From: Sipunculus nudus | Lineage: Eukaryota > Annelida > Sipuncula > Golfingiida > Sipunculidae | Assembly: GCA_026874595.1 (NCBI GenBank) | Contig: CM049314.1 | Span: 67,691,300-67,755,299, forward strand | DNA: 64,000 nt | Direction: 5' to 3' | Part shown: piece by piece, positions 37,717 through 51,196 of the stretch | How the letters are laid out: the number at the start of each line of letters is the position of its first letter | How positions within the stretch are numbered: the stretch's first letter is position 1 | Notes under the pieces: generated by a model | Databases searched by the model: none | The model's input: the letters and a program-made list of their open reading frames with translations, nothing else | Told to the model about the DNA's origin: nothing | Program-made: the position numbers and the translations under genes

Positions 37717-37746
37717 TTATGGTCATTATATTCAAAACGAAATAAA

Positions 37747-37748
<2 letters not shown>

Positions 37749-37794
<46 letters not shown>
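37749..37794. repeat. (AT)n microsatellite
   Basis: Immediately beyond the 36632-37716 element, in copy C. Confidence 0.95.
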
Positions 37795-37797
<3 letters not shown>

Positions 37798-38479
37798 AAG
37801 AGGTGCACAGCTCTGCCGACACGTTTTAGTCTGATCAAGTAACTCATTTAATGGAGAAAAAGGTCAATCATATGCCTGTGTTTTTGATTTTCTGTGTACG
37901 TTGCATATTAGCCTCCTTGCTCCAGGGTTTGAGCACAGGACTGATTTGGATTTAATTCGAGATTTTGATGTTATTCTTGTTATAGCCTTGCGTTTTCCTT
38001 GGAGTTATGCCTCGGGAAGGGATGATTATACAGCCATGGCGCGGGAAGTCGTCCTTGGTATACCAAGGTATAAATAAGAGGAAATATGGGCCACCGTAAA
38101 GAGTCTGAAACCGACATGGAATTAAGCAGGTGAACATATTAAAAGTAAGAGTATTAATTCAGCATTTACAAGAAAGCGCTTAGCTCTACCAAATGTCAAA
38201 AGGTATAAACTTGTGTTAAAATGTATTGATATTTAAACATTTATTTGTTAACCATAATTATCTTAACTTATTGGCCCTTTTTTGATATCACAAATAAAAA
38301 ACAAATATTTCGTCGTTCGAGATACCTTCAGAACTGGTCGCTAATGTTATGGGTATTTCATGGGCAATACGTTATTTTCGGTCTCTTTCAATAAAAGAAA
38401 AATAAAACCATTAGAGTTATTTTTAAAAAAGCGAGGCATAAATGGGCTTTTTTGTCCCAATTAAATCCAAGATGTTGCC

Positions 38480-41400
38480 ATATTTTTGTCGAATTGTTAA
38501 ATTATTAGATTTCATAAAATAATCCTGCACAAGTCTCCTCGAATGATAAAAATAATATTGATTCCAATTTCATTGGATCATATTTTTCCTTCTAATACGT
38601 CATTTAACATAATAGATGACCTATGTATGCAAGTTTTTTCTTTATTAAGAAAGTGGCTTGACATCACTTGACAAAAATTGTGAGCTCATTACGTTATTTA
38701 CGTAAAGTGACTTCTCCGCAAAAGGTATTGGTTTTGTTCCAAACTGACGTGTAAGCATAATTGCTTGCACTGTCTTAATATTTACAGAAAAATGAAATAT
38801 GTGATTCCACGTTTTTTTAACTACTGGCTTCCTTTTGCATGTTAAATTATCATGATTACCTGTGTTCGCTAACTGACTTGCATCTTTCATGGATTTTTAA
38901 TGAAGTTTTGAGCTCATATTTTGTAGGAAGGTCCTTGAAATCAAAAGAACGTTCTTAACAAATTATACATGTCACTATGATAAACTAATTGAACATTTGA
39001 AATGTGGAATACCAATTTTTGAACAATTTCAGATAAACGCTCAAGGTAACAAAAACCGAACAGAGTCGGTGACTCATTTATTGTGACATTCAGGCTCCCA
39101 GCCAAATGAAAAACCAACATACATCTGCCTACTGCCAAGGCTGTTACGTCAAATTTCTAATTTTGATCTGATGTTTATTGAACATTACGCAATTTATATA
39201 CTTAAAATATATTTCACCATGCTCTTATAGACCATAAAAATGTCAGAAATTGTAAAGAAACCATTATGAAGCTAGAATTAAAAAAAAAACAAATATTAAA
39301 TACTTTTCCGTCAAAGGAACATGGAAAGTACTCGTAAAGCTGAATAACGATTTATTGTTGAGTTTATTCAAGATAGTAAATAACCATGTCTTAGAAAAAT
39401 AACATCGTTAACAGCGTAAATTAATAAGACATAAAAGTTCAGTAACGCGAAACAACACAGACAGCAAAAAGAGCGGCTTCAATTTGATGAACAATATCTG
39501 CAGTACCAATGATTATCCTGTTACATTTCTTATAATTATGCATCTGATTAAGATGAGATGCAATGAGTAAAGCCGTCTTGACGAGGGTCATACAACCTGT
39601 CCAACAATCTGGCAAATAAAAAAATGATGAAAAAAAGATACCTAGTAAAAATACCGGAGCTCGAAAGACAATGTACATAGGTTCTTCAGAGAGCTTCAAG
39701 TTGAGTTGTAGACAATAATCAAGGATATGGAAAGATTGAACATGTAGAAAATTGTATGGATACAAATATGTGTAAATCCCAAATGGAAAATAAAATTATT
39801 AAAGAGGTTTGTACCATTCTCTTATAGTAAGATGAGGGCCGAAAAGAAACTTGTATGCTTTCTTTCCAGGTCATAGTTTTGCTATTAAATCAGAAAACTA
39901 TTTATTGGTTACTGTGACTAATTAATAAGTGTGAAGTAATATATATACAACGGGTTAACACAGTGAAGTATCATCTGCTTTGGGTTAAGTAACTCATTTA
40001 TTATATTGATGTTCTGAATTGAGTTGATTACCTCACGCCTTCCAGCAGATGACAGCTTAATTGTTCATCCGGTAAATAACACAATCATGTATCATATGCT
40101 TGCTATGGCTTCGATTTTTTTAAACTAAGAACGACTGCACTTAAGGCCGCTGGAACACTAAAAATATTAACGGGAAATCATCGTGCCCATGGCATACAAC
40201 TCAAAACAGTAAGTTCAAATAAATGTCCAATTTGAGGATGAATATCCTTTCACTTAAAAGAAGCGGCAGGTGATAGTGAACTATTTTAATAATTCACTGT
40301 TTCAAGAATGTTCACGTAACTCCTATTTTGCTTCACAAGTATTTAAATGAGCTATCTATCCCATCAAGAACATGTTTATTGACGAAATGAGCTTTCTGAA
40401 AATAATTTCCTGGATGTCATTTCTGATTAAGACATATGCGATTGAGTGCAGCTTTTAAGGAGGTCTTCGAATTTCTAACTAATACTTCCGCTGCCATGGA
40501 TGCAACGTTTTGGGAAGCCCACTAAGTATTTACTTAAATGGAGACAGGAGCTTTAGTCCTATCTGAAGTGTTATTATTGTTAATTGTAAACTTCATCACT
40601 CCTTGTTCAGTTATATAAACTGCTTTACACATTTTATACACAAAACAAAATGAAACATATGGGATTAAAACATTGTCCCTGAGGGAGAACAAGCAAGATT
40701 TTCTTATCAATAATTATTGGGTAATCATCTTAGAACTTCATTGTGAAAGCCTTATCACCTCTATTGCATACCGTTTTCCGATGTAGGAACCGGGTGTGTA
40801 ATTTTGGTACGTTTAACAAAATGAACACTAGACTTTATTTATCCGAACTTGTTGGTTCTTGGAGAGTACACACTGAACATATATTACAAACTAAAACTAT
40901 ATGTAAGTTGTATATGGAATATTTTTTTACAGAATAAAAAATTAACAAACTTTTTATACATAAATTAACATTTTTTTATAATGCTCCCTGGCCAGTGAAA
41001 AACAAATTATACCCAAAAAGCATATCCGCTATTTGTATTAAATAACATCGTAAAAACATTGCATTTCATTTTATCTGATAAAGGTGATAATATTTGAATT
41101 TTGTTCAGAGCATTAAATTGGTGTGAATGTATAGTGAAACTGAAAGGTTACCATCGGTGATGCAATTAAAAGACTCCGTTTATTACAGGGAATTTAACTT
41201 AAAGCTATGAACACAATGCCTGCCGTGAATCCCAGGTGACACAATTAAACAATAAAGCTCTAAGAGGGAAACATCATACCCGTAGTATGATTTCTAGCCA
41301 AATTGGACTACCCTGATTATATACTGGCAGACATTCTGTCCCAGAGAAAAAATTATTTGCTTCACCTAGCACTCTTCTTACAAACTTATCGCAATTTACA

Positions 41401-44400
41401 CATGTATAATGTAGCTCCTTTTTATGACCACTATTAAATTACAAGACATCTGGTAGCCGAATAGGACAATGTTCAACCCTAAGATGAGTCCTGCTCGGAC
41501 CTACTGGCCCGTGAAACAGATTCTTTCCAGGAAATGCTTCATATATTTCCTAGTACATGCATATACTGCCCGGTAACTATAAGGTAGACCTCTTGCGTCG
41601 AGTTGTTTTACGAAATTTTGCAATTTTCTACACTCTCAAACAAGGTGGAAATCTTTACATGGACTTCGCTCTGTCTCGGCGAATCAAACCGTGGGAATCA
41701 GTGGAAATGTCATCAAATTACATAGTTTTTGTTATGTTGAAAATTCTTACACGAGTCGTGGTATATAGCAGAAATCATATTTAATTATACATATATTAAA
41801 TAACGGAATGTTGGCAGAATGTGTAAGGCTTTCGGATATGATTCCTCCTATTACAAACAAATGCAAAGTCTAAGAGGTTCATGTGACGTGATAGTTCTAA
41901 TTCATGGTATTTTGTAAGATAAAGGCTTCACCTGGTTTGAAAGCAAAGCATAATGTCGCGCAGTCAATTAGAGAAATATTTCCAACATTAGAGACTTGTC
42001 TAAGTCTCGAGGAGATAAGCTTATGCGCATCGGACATAATTTATACCTCCTATCAAGATCAACATCGCCTCTTTGAATCGTGGGAACAACTTAACCTATC
42101 TGGGGTCGACAGTCTAAGGCAAGGGTTTATGCGGAATGACACAAACGTGTATCACCGGTACTGACCCCGAAAGTAAAGGAACATAGTGGGTCGATAACAC
42201 AAAGAGCTGTTATTACTTTGGGGATAACTGATTACTCTTATGCTGGTAGGTTAAACATCTAAGAGCACATCTGATTAACAATCAACTTATAGGTACTAAG
42301 TCCTTATATTCCGTGGCGTAAAAAATAATACACCACTGTCATCCTGTTTCTGTTTCAATGCTGATCGCAGGATATATGTACAAGCACCTTCTGTGCTGAA
42401 AATATCACGTTCTGTGTACAGATCCCGTCGCCTAGGAACAGTGAAAAACAAACAATGAACAAACCAATCAGAATAATTATGAAAGTTTAGGAATATCCCG
42501 ATATTCACAAAACCATCTAACATTAGGCATACCATGCTTTATTATCCTCTTTCTTCCTTTAAAAATGACATTTCCCAGCAAAAGAAAAAAAGGACATTTT
42601 TTTTTCTATCTGATATATTTAAGTCGATATTCTCTCGGCCCCTGCCTCGGTGTGAGATATCTTTTTACGTATTTATGGAATTAGGATGAACAGAAATACA
42701 GCTTGTCTCGGCGAATGTCATAAAATGGTTCAAAGTACTCCATCCCTCATAAATATAAATTTGAGACTTTCCAAAATTGTAGTAATAAAAAAAACACAGG
42801 ATTCATGTAGCTCGTATGTTCAAGTCAGGTCCATTTGAGTTAAGTACTCCTACAAAACTTATGATAGATTATTTTTCCACGTATATTAAGCTAGTGCAGT
42901 CTAGACGGTTTTCATAAGGCTGGTTTTAAATATAAGGAAAAGACTCGGGAGTAGAATATTATGGTTTGTACATATATATATATATAAAATGTATATTTTT
43001 GAGCATGACTGTAATATCTTCTGTTTCGCGGGGTAGTGGGGTAATTGCCTCGAGGTTAACAGAACAGAACTGGGGATAGTTTTCGGAGGTCGTTGTCTAG
43101 AGTGAATTATCCTGCATAATACCTGCATAGGTCTTATGTAAATTGAATTTATTACGATAGAGTTTACGTCCTCAACGTATCATTAAGGTGATATGATATG
43201 GCGTTATTATACAACCTTATTTGATTTTATAGTAATGTATGAAGAGCGGCCATAAACTGACTGGTTTGGCATTGGTCAGTGACTGCAACAAGAACAAGCT
43301 TTTATCATCTCCGACGTACAGCTATGATTTTGCGCTTCCGCACTGATGCTTGTGCCCATGAATCAAGATTCGAAATGAATTTTTAGCATAACAGAAGCTT
43401 AACCCATATTACTGAAAGCTCTGATGCACAGATATCTGTAGTATTATTGCACCACACACTGTGAGAATGTTACAGTGTAATTACAGGGTGATGAAGGCGT
43501 GCATATATAATATCGTATTTCAAAGGTATCCAGAAGAGTATGAAACCTCATGTAAACATAACATGAGATATGACATTTATACTCTAAAGTGCGATATCTT
43601 ACAAACGACTATGCTTATTATTTGGATTTTATTCGGTTTCGCAGAAGGATGGGAACTACGCTGGCGATCAATCGCTATCCTCGTTACAGAGAGAATTTTG
43701 TTTTAAAATATATTTTCTAAAATAAAGCAGCCTTTAACGTAGTATTTATCACGTTATCTATTGTCATTTTGTATGTAGGTAGGAGAGTTGCTCTCTAGTA
43801 TACTCGGTATACTTGTAGGCTTTGTGTCCTCAAATAATGTCACAACTGCTACACTAATATTTGCATGTGTACATCTGACCTGAATACTAATTAAATTGAT
43901 CTAATTAACTTGATTGCAAATAAGTCTTTGTAAGTACCTGAAACTGTTTAATGTCTAGCATGATCATTTCATACTATAAATTGTTTCGAATATGTCTTCA
44001 ATTACTGTTCCATCTAGCTGCTTATCATATACCTGCCGAACGCTTTCAATGAAGATTTTCAAATTAAAACGTAGAGTAAGGAGAAGTTTACTTGATATAC
44101 CTTTTAGAGGAGCATGGGCTCTGAGCGGTTAGGTCTCGTGCTGTGTTCCGGTGCTGCATTGCCCATTTTAATAAAAGAAAAAAAGGTATATGCAAATGGC
44201 TCACAACAGAAATTCAGCTTTGACTGTTAGTTATTTTTTTTGTACTTTACTTTTTGAGATATTAATATCTCATCTTTGGTATGATGTTCCCAAAAAGACG
44301 TATTGTTAATCTTCGCAAACAGATGGCGCTAGGAATCTGAATTAAGTCTATTAACATCACACGTTAATAATCAACCTAATCCGTTTCATTTAGACGTGTA

Positions 44401-46580
44401 TTTCTTAATTATATTATTAACAGATACTTGTTCGTAGAAGGTGTTATTGAACGGTTGTTGCTAAATTAAGAATGTATGTTTATGCATTTTGACATTGCGT
44501 TTTGCAACATGCCTTTTTTAAATTTTGGAGTTACAAATAAAACAAGCCAACGAGTCCTTGCATCTGGCAAACATCCATTGAGTCAAGGTCCCCGTAACTT
44601 CTCATTGTATATTGTTTTGTACATCATGTAACTGAGATAAATGAAAACACAGTCCGCCAGACTGATGTCGGAACAGGAGTCTTTCAAATGACAAATACGT
44701 CCAGACGTTTAAGGTTGGAGAGGTCGTGTATGTTATCATGATGTACTTCAGAAATGACACAGCTCTTTTTTTTAATAAAAATAAGACAGTGCTATTTTTC
44801 TATGTTCTTTTGTAGGTTAAGTTCCGTTAAGTTGGTATATAAATAACATTATAAAACTGAGTAAATATTTTTTTTCTATTTGAAATGTTTAAACAAGGCA
44901 GAAAATAAAAATAATCAAAACAAGTGCTGAAAATAAGCAACGGAAACACTCTTCATAGATTATTGCTTGTAACCATGTAGTGGTTGTTTGTATATGCATA
45001 AATAAAAAACACTTCAACATGGGGACGTTTATCAGGATACAGACTGTTCCTTGTATCTCAATCAAACCAAATAACAAGTGCATAACCTACAGACTGTCCC
45101 CATGTCTACTGAGACATTTGTGTCACCCGTGGTCATAAATGAGTCGACAGACCTAATACAGATCTGGACGACCTCGGGGTCTTTTCATGTTTTGGGCATT
45201 TTATATGTCAAGAGATTGACTTATTTTATCATGTATGTAAACGTCAAATAAACTGTCAAATGAAAAATTTACAGCAAGGATTTTTGTAGGCCTAGGGACT
45301 TTGAATGTTATAAACAACTCATTGGTAAAACTAAACGGGCACGCTGGATTAATATCAGGAAACCAAACATTATGGATAGGCTGTCAGACTTTGAAATTAT
45401 TATAAAAAATTGTTTGCAGCCTGGTGAATAATATTTTATAGGAGCTATAAAAAGCGCATTTATCCTCTTACTCTATTTAAATAACAGGCTATATGGATCA
45501 CATTAAACACTTATCCCGATTTACTGGAAAAGAACATAAAAATATTATAGACCTTTACAGGAAGTAAAGTAATGTAATGCATGTAGCAGTTTGTGTATTG
45601 TTTCAATTTTGCCTTTGCTGTTATTATGCTTAACAGTAACACTGGAATTATATCATAATACAGAACATTACCATATGTTATGCTGTCTCAAATGATGACA
45701 ACATTGATTCGTTAAACCGGAAATAGTATTCATTTGCAAAACTCTATCCTAGGAGGCTATTTATATCAATAAAACTGTCTCCGACAATTAAGATATGAAG
45801 ATCTGATTTCTCACTCGGGTACAATAGTGTATTTTATTTTTCTCAAAATAATATTGAAAAACATGTTAATATATTAGCCTGTTCCGCTGTATTGTTAGGG
45901 GGCCACCTGACCATACATTACGGTTGGTCACAGATGGCACTGCCAATACCACGACCCCTACGGAGAATGTTATATTTTCTTGGATAAATGCAGACAGTGT
46001 AAGGCCCACCAGATTCTAGCCTCTTTTAGCGAGTTCTTGAGATAGTTCTTGTTAACGACACCGATGTGTACGTAATAGTCTTCCTCATGGCTTTCGTCTT
46101 TGCTCTCAAACTGTATTGACACATTACTATGTAGTATTTGCAGGTACATGTATTTCATCTAGACTTATTTTGGGGGTTTTCAGATTAACCCGTCGGCATA
46201 AAAAGATTGAACATCGAAGATATAATATTAAAATTTGCTGTACTACAAAGGGTCAAATAAAAATTTCCAAACCCCATGTCTTAAATAAAGGTCTTTTGAG
46301 AACTCTTTTAAGAGACCTTTCTTAAACTGAAGGTTGGAAAGTCTATAAAAATGAACCGATAGCTATTATCTGAGATTCTCAAATATACGAGTAAACTCGG
46401 AGACGCTTTGTAAAGTTCTTCATGTTATCTGGCTTTATAACTAAATTACATGTGACAGTGAACTTACATCCGAATTCCTTTAAGGTCATGTCTTAATCTG
46501 ACTTCCTAGTTTCCAAGGAAACGATTAGTAACCAACGAAGAATAGAAATAATATATTCTAAAAGGAGTAAAATACAAAAT
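38480..46580. other. Single-copy stretch without a supported gene
   Basis: No repeat unit, no clear mobile element and no recognised protein. The longest frames, 39439-39765 (minus, 108 codons, with a hydrophobic middle) and 41904-42164 (plus, 86 codons), match nothing I know. A possible decayed tRNA-type head lies near 44118 (GGGCTCTGAGCGGTTAGG) without a good B box. Confidence 0.5.
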
Positions 46581-46583
<3 letters not shown>

Positions 46584-46611
<28 letters not shown>

Positions 46612-46617
46612 CTATAC

Positions 46618-46650
<33 letters not shown>
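46584..46650. repeat. (AT)n compound microsatellite
   Basis: AT tract with CTATACATA and TTTATA interruptions, about 70 bases before the hairpin at 46720. Confidence 0.95.
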
Positions 46651-46719
46651 GAAGGCAGTGTTACCCTGCGATGTAAAGTGCTATATGGCCTACAGCCTAG
46701 GCCAGAGCGGTATAACTCT

Positions 46720-46857
46720 GAAGAAAAACAACACTGTTTATTCACAACAGTCTGTTTCATGGGTGCGACCCGATCATCAGGTGAATGTGGTTAGATCACC
46801 TGATGATCGGGTCGCACCCGTGAAACCGACTGTTGTGAATAAACAGTGTTGTTTTTC

Positions 46858-46860
<3 letters not shown>
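46720..46860. repeat. 141-bp hairpin: 65-bp arms with 2 mismatches
   Basis: Left arm 46720-46784 (GAAGAAAAACAACACTG...), loop of 11 bases at 46785-46795, right arm 46796-46860 (...CAGTGTTGTTTTTCTTC). The arms differ at two positions only. AT tracts lie on both sides. Transcribed from either strand it would give a long perfect-like stem. It may be a foldback insertion or two inverted copies of a short repeat. Confidence 0.92.

Positions 46861-46932
<72 letters not shown>
46861..46932. repeat. (AT)n microsatellite
   Basis: Directly abuts the hairpin's right arm. Confidence 0.95.
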
Positions 46933-46935
<3 letters not shown>

Positions 46936-46939
46936 AATG

Positions 46940-47940
46940 ACACAAGTCAACGCTGAGAACACATAATTACCTGACAACTTTGAACATCCTTAGAAATACG
47001 GGTATGATATGCTGACGGACTAAGGGATGGCTCTTCAAACAAAAATCTTCAAACGTACGTGAAAATGTTATATTATGGTCGGTGCCATCAGTTTTCTGAA
47101 GCAATTAAATATTTTTAATATTAATCAACTCATCATATTCCTGGGATATATTGGCTTTTGTAAAAAATTTACCGACAGATGTTTAATCTGCTTACCTTAA
47201 GTGTTCCAGCACATGTCTTTGCAGGGTACCTTGAAGAAAATAGGTAGGAGTGACCCAAATTTATTGCAAAAATAAACGGACAAAAAGGCAATTTCATAAA
47301 CGTAAAGTGGTATTTATTTTGACCGTTTCATGCTAAAATTGGTTCATCCATAACGTGCCAGTGCCTTTATTTGTGTGTATAAGTATCATCGAAATACAAG
47401 AAAGGTCTTTGTTTATAAAAATGAAACAAGTTAAGACAATATCACATGTCAGAGTTTTATAGACCATGGATAACTAGGTATTTCCTTACTTCTATGCTTA
47501 ATTAATCTTTAAAGAAATAAACAGCTGAGACAGAAATATACAAAGACAGCAAAAACGCAACTGGTGATTAAAAACGTTTGTCTTCAGTGATATTGTTTTG
47601 GTGCAGGTATCCACTTTTTAAAATCGGGTCTGTACGTATATATGATGATTCCATTTCAATTTGCGACGTTGTTGAGAACGTGACACGGCAGAAACAGGCG
47701 TTTTTTTCTCTCTTTTGTATGTTTATGACACCCAGGTCCTGTCCATCTCACCTTTGACAATGTGATCATGATCATTCGATTGACTTGGTTACGACACTTC
47801 GGAAACCCCTTCTTCCAAGCGCATTTTTTAAAATTGTTATAGCGAATCTAGAAGACATTTAACGAAAATCACCACAGAAATAAACTTCAAATTGTAAACA
47901 GCGACTCAGCTGGACTATATATAACCCTTAGTGTATCATA
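46940..47940. other. Non-coding stretch, nothing recognised
   Basis: No frame over 60 codons of note, no repeat and no motif seen. Confidence 0.5.
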
Positions 47941-47944
47941 GGGA

Positions 47945-48130
47945 CGGATCCAGGCCTACTCGGACTGGAAGTACTCGTACTCATATGTTCTTTCTAGAAG
48001 TAATAGTAATCGTCCTTGAGTACTTTCTTCAAAATGACAACAGCATCCATGCTACTGTACTGGAATACTTTTACCTACTCTTAAATTACGAATACTTTCA
48101 AGAGTAGTTTTGAGTACTTTATACATGTTT
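47945..48130. mobile_element. Possible hAT-type transposon end
   Basis: GGGACGGATCCAGGCCTACT is followed by dense AGTACT/CTCGTACTC words (GGAAGTACTCGTACTC, TTGAGTACTTT, GAATACTTTT). Ends of this style are seen in hAT-type elements of animals. No partner end or 8-bp duplication was found. Confidence 0.25.
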
Positions 48131-48139
48131 TATTAATTC

Positions 48140-50630
48140 CAAACTATTTTAATGATTAACTGTTTTTATCAGGTAACGTGTACGTGGAAGCATGAATGAA
48201 GTCAACTTATAAGAGGTGACTGTTAGCACCAAGTTTTTCAGTAAAGAAATGTTTTATTCGAGTTAATCCTACTGAGGAAACAATGAAAAAGTTATTTACT
48301 CATGCAATGAGGATCATACACTGCATAATACACGTTTCAAACCTGAGCGCAGTTTGACAAACATATAACTTTAGTGTAGTTTTTTTAAAAACTGAAAAGT
48401 TAGTTTGTTCAAGTGAGAATTAGTAAAATATAGGTGAATATATATGGCAGATTAATACTTGACATATTATTCAGTTGTCACATATTAGTCAGTGAATATA
48501 GTTATATATTCTTGGGATAACATTAACTTATTTCACTAAACCTTATAATGCATTTAAATGCTGTTTTATGACATGATATGTTAAAGCACAATTCGCAGTC
48601 TGTGTGGCATTTGCATTTTGCTGGACCTGTGGGTTTGATTGTGCTATATAGGTTCATTAAGTATAATGAGCCAGAAAATAAGAATAATATATTAATTTCA
48701 TCACTGACTGCCAAGAGAAAAACATAATTTCGGTGAGGAACAATTTCCTTACATATAATTAGACCCAGTTTAGCGAGGCTCTCTGCGACTGCAATAATCT
48801 ATTGTTTTATGTAACCTTAAACATCCAACAGGAACAACGACCAGGTTTTGGTCTTTACATAGCATATTGTATATTAATCTAGTCATATACCTTTATCACA
48901 TAGTATTAAGAATGCTGGAGCCCACTGGTGGTTTGTTGATTTTTAATACATTAACATAAATTCAATTTTTAATGTTTCGCAATGTCGTTGCTTTAATTAA
49001 GGTCAAATAAATATAAAATATTTGTCTGCTAAATAAGAAGTCAATCATAATTTAGAAGCGACGTAAAAAAGGTTACAGGTTTCATGTAATATATTTTTTT
49101 TACATTTTTTTTCCTTTTCCAGCTGATGATTCGAACGTATAAACGACGGCCAATAGGTATCGATAAAAATTTACGTCTTGAGCTGAACAAAACGTAAAAT
49201 TGATTTTAAGAAATAACATAATCAATAAAATTACTGAACCTTAAACCATTCATTCAGACAAACATGTAGATTGTGTGTTCGTTAAATGAATCACCAGTTA
49301 TACCTATTATAAGCAACCCTAATTTAGTATGTTCACTACTGAAATGATCGCAGGAAAACGTGTTTGTTTGACATTTGTAGACCAGTTCTATCATGAAACT
49401 TGTCTTACCTATTGTCGAACTTTCAAACAACAAAAAATAATGATAAGAGCTTGTTAAGGCCACGACAGTAACTTGCTATTGATTTTACAGGTAGGTAGAA
49501 CATCCTTAGGTTCAATGCAAATATTGCCACATTTTATTATTAAATCGATATTTTTTGTCTTCCTTAATAAATTACCAAATATTGGTCTAGGGGGATAAAC
49601 GTGGAAAGAGGTTATAATTTCACCAATATATAAAGGAAGTTTATATGCAGTGTCAACTCTTACCCTGGAAATATCTTTTTCCAGTGCGTGCCTTTGGAAA
49701 AATGGGGAATAGAGTTTCATACTCCTTCGCTTATTCATAGTTTCCTATGTCACTAAATAAGTGTTTCTTTACATGCAAAGACACACTTTTTTATTAAAAG
49801 GACTAAATTACATTTAAACGTTTTTTGGTTAAGTCTCTTGTATTTTCCTCTCGTACAATCCCGGTCTGTTCTTTTCTGAAACAGACGAAACATACATAAA
49901 ACCCTTGTTAGAGAATAGATGCTTCTTACAAAAAGAGACATAAAAATATATCGTATCGGTGCAAAACCTATTTCACAGCCAAATATTTCAAATATATCGC
50001 TTTAGATCAGCCTTTTAATGTTGCGCAGTCAGAAAGAAAAGGCTCTATGCACTGAAATGAATGGCTATAAAATATATCTTAAAAGCCCTGAATTGTAAGT
50101 TCACCAGCTATGTCTGTAACTGTTTCCAACAGAAAAGAAAGAATGTTCATTCTAAATACCACACTGAATACCATATATCTCCTTTACAAGATATCTGGTC
50201 AATTGGCCCCTCTGAATCTTAATGTCAGTCGAGCAAAGACCGGGATTTCTTTTTAACGGCGACAATTTAAATAAATCGATAACTCTGTAAAATGTTATCA
50301 CTAACTACTGACTGCAGTTTTTTTTTTATTTTTTAGTGAAATATTGCCGTTCTCTACAGCAATTGTTTTTAGCAAATGTTTACACCCGTTCAATCAAACC
50401 CGGCTGATAATCCGTTCTGTCATTTTTTTTATTCGCTAACATATAAATCTAAATGGATTTGCCATGAAAATGGAGCTTCATTAATATGTGTTAAAATACG
50501 TCCATATTCCTCAGGTAATTTTTATTCAGTATAATCGTGTATAATTATAGAGACCTACCAAGATGAGATACCATTTCGATCGGACCAGTTACGCTTCCAG
50601 ATATATAGAGTAATGTGGATTTATTTAGTG
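48140..50630. other. Single-copy stretch without a supported gene
   Basis: Minus-strand frames at 48523, 49254, 49454 and 49753 (62-94 codons) are unrecognised and have no supporting conservation in the window. Confidence 0.5.
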
Positions 50631-50635
50631 ATGTA

Positions 50636-50639
<4 letters not shown>

Positions 50640-50691
<52 letters not shown>

Positions 50692-50705
50692 TGTGTGTGT
50701 GTGTT
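50640..50705. repeat. (AT)n followed by (GT)n microsatellite
   Basis: AT to about 50681, then GTGTGTGCGTGTGTGTGTGTG. Confidence 0.95.
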
Positions 50706-50868
50706 AAAATTTCGTTTTCGTTACTTCTTCCTATTTATATTGTTCTATACTTCTTTATAGAACGTACAGATCAGAAAATATATTGACAACTGGAATACCT
50801 TCTTGATCAGTGAGGATATCATGAAAGAGAATTTGAGTTGCAGACGTCTTTACTCAGATCGAAAATTC

Positions 50869-50870
<2 letters not shown>

Positions 50871-50928
<58 letters not shown>
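50871..50928. repeat. (AT)n microsatellite
   Basis: Pure AT, directly before the tRNA-like repeat cluster. Confidence 0.95.
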
Positions 50929-50929
<1 letters not shown>

Positions 50930-51190
50930 ATGTATGAGTAGCCATGCTGGTTCATTGTTTTATAGATGGAAAGGGTATACACAGAAAGTGGTTCACTGCC
51001 AGTGGGATTCGAACCCACTTGGCCATGACAGATTCCCAACCTCACTGTGTATTTGTACACTTTTATAGGAACCAGCGAAGTGACGTCATGGTAGTGACGT
51101 CATAGTCTCACCCGCTACACGTGTCGGCACGGCGAATTTTGCATGCAGCAGGGAGAACTGATGGCTTTATTTGGTGTACGGCATATATTA
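50929..51190 (-). mobile_element. tRNA-like repeat with paired CRE palindromes
   Basis: Same family as 21991-22299, here on the minus strand. On the plus strand it shows GATGTATGAGTAGCCATGCT, the T-arm word GGGATTCGAACCCAC (51004), a partial A-box (TTGGCCATGACAG), then two TGACGTCA words at 51081-51088 and 51095-51102, and the conserved GCATGCAGCAGGGAGAACT (51141). Part of the tRNA-like module is missing (compare 51276-51324). Confidence 0.75.
51081..51102. promoter_or_regulatory. Two TGACGTCA palindromes (CRE-type), 6 bases apart
   Basis: TGACGTCA at 51081-51088 and again at 51095-51102. TGACGTCA is the classic binding word for CREB/ATF bZIP factors. The relative at 22120-22150 keeps TGACGTCA at both places, with a 6-base gap. 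Function here is inference. Confidence 0.6.
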
Positions 51191-51196
51191 TATATT

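Larger units (their letters stand above)
22335..38475 (+). repeat. Tandem large repeat unit, copy C
   Basis: Begins TCATACTTTTATTCAGAATC, matching 13813 in copy B. It follows the order of copy A and keeps the region that B lost. Three insertions lengthen it (about 23013-23955, 28790-32553, 36632-37716). Homology fades after 'AAGCGAGGCATAAATGGGC' near 38455. Confidence 0.8.

Noticed and set aside
39439-39765. 108-codon minus-strand frame with a hydrophobic middle
   Set aside because: No recognised motif, no conservation available in the window and no clear splice sites. A frame of this length is expected by chance in a window of this size.
41904-42300. 86-codon frame and downstream 'TTTGGGGATAACTGATTAC' reminiscent of large-subunit rRNA wording
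   Set aside because: The likeness is only a few words long. No rRNA core helices or recognised protein domain could be made out.
46658-46977. Frames with long (IY)n runs
   Set aside because: They are translations of AT tracts and the hairpin. The same applies to the frames at 1319, 31199, 37547 and 50854.
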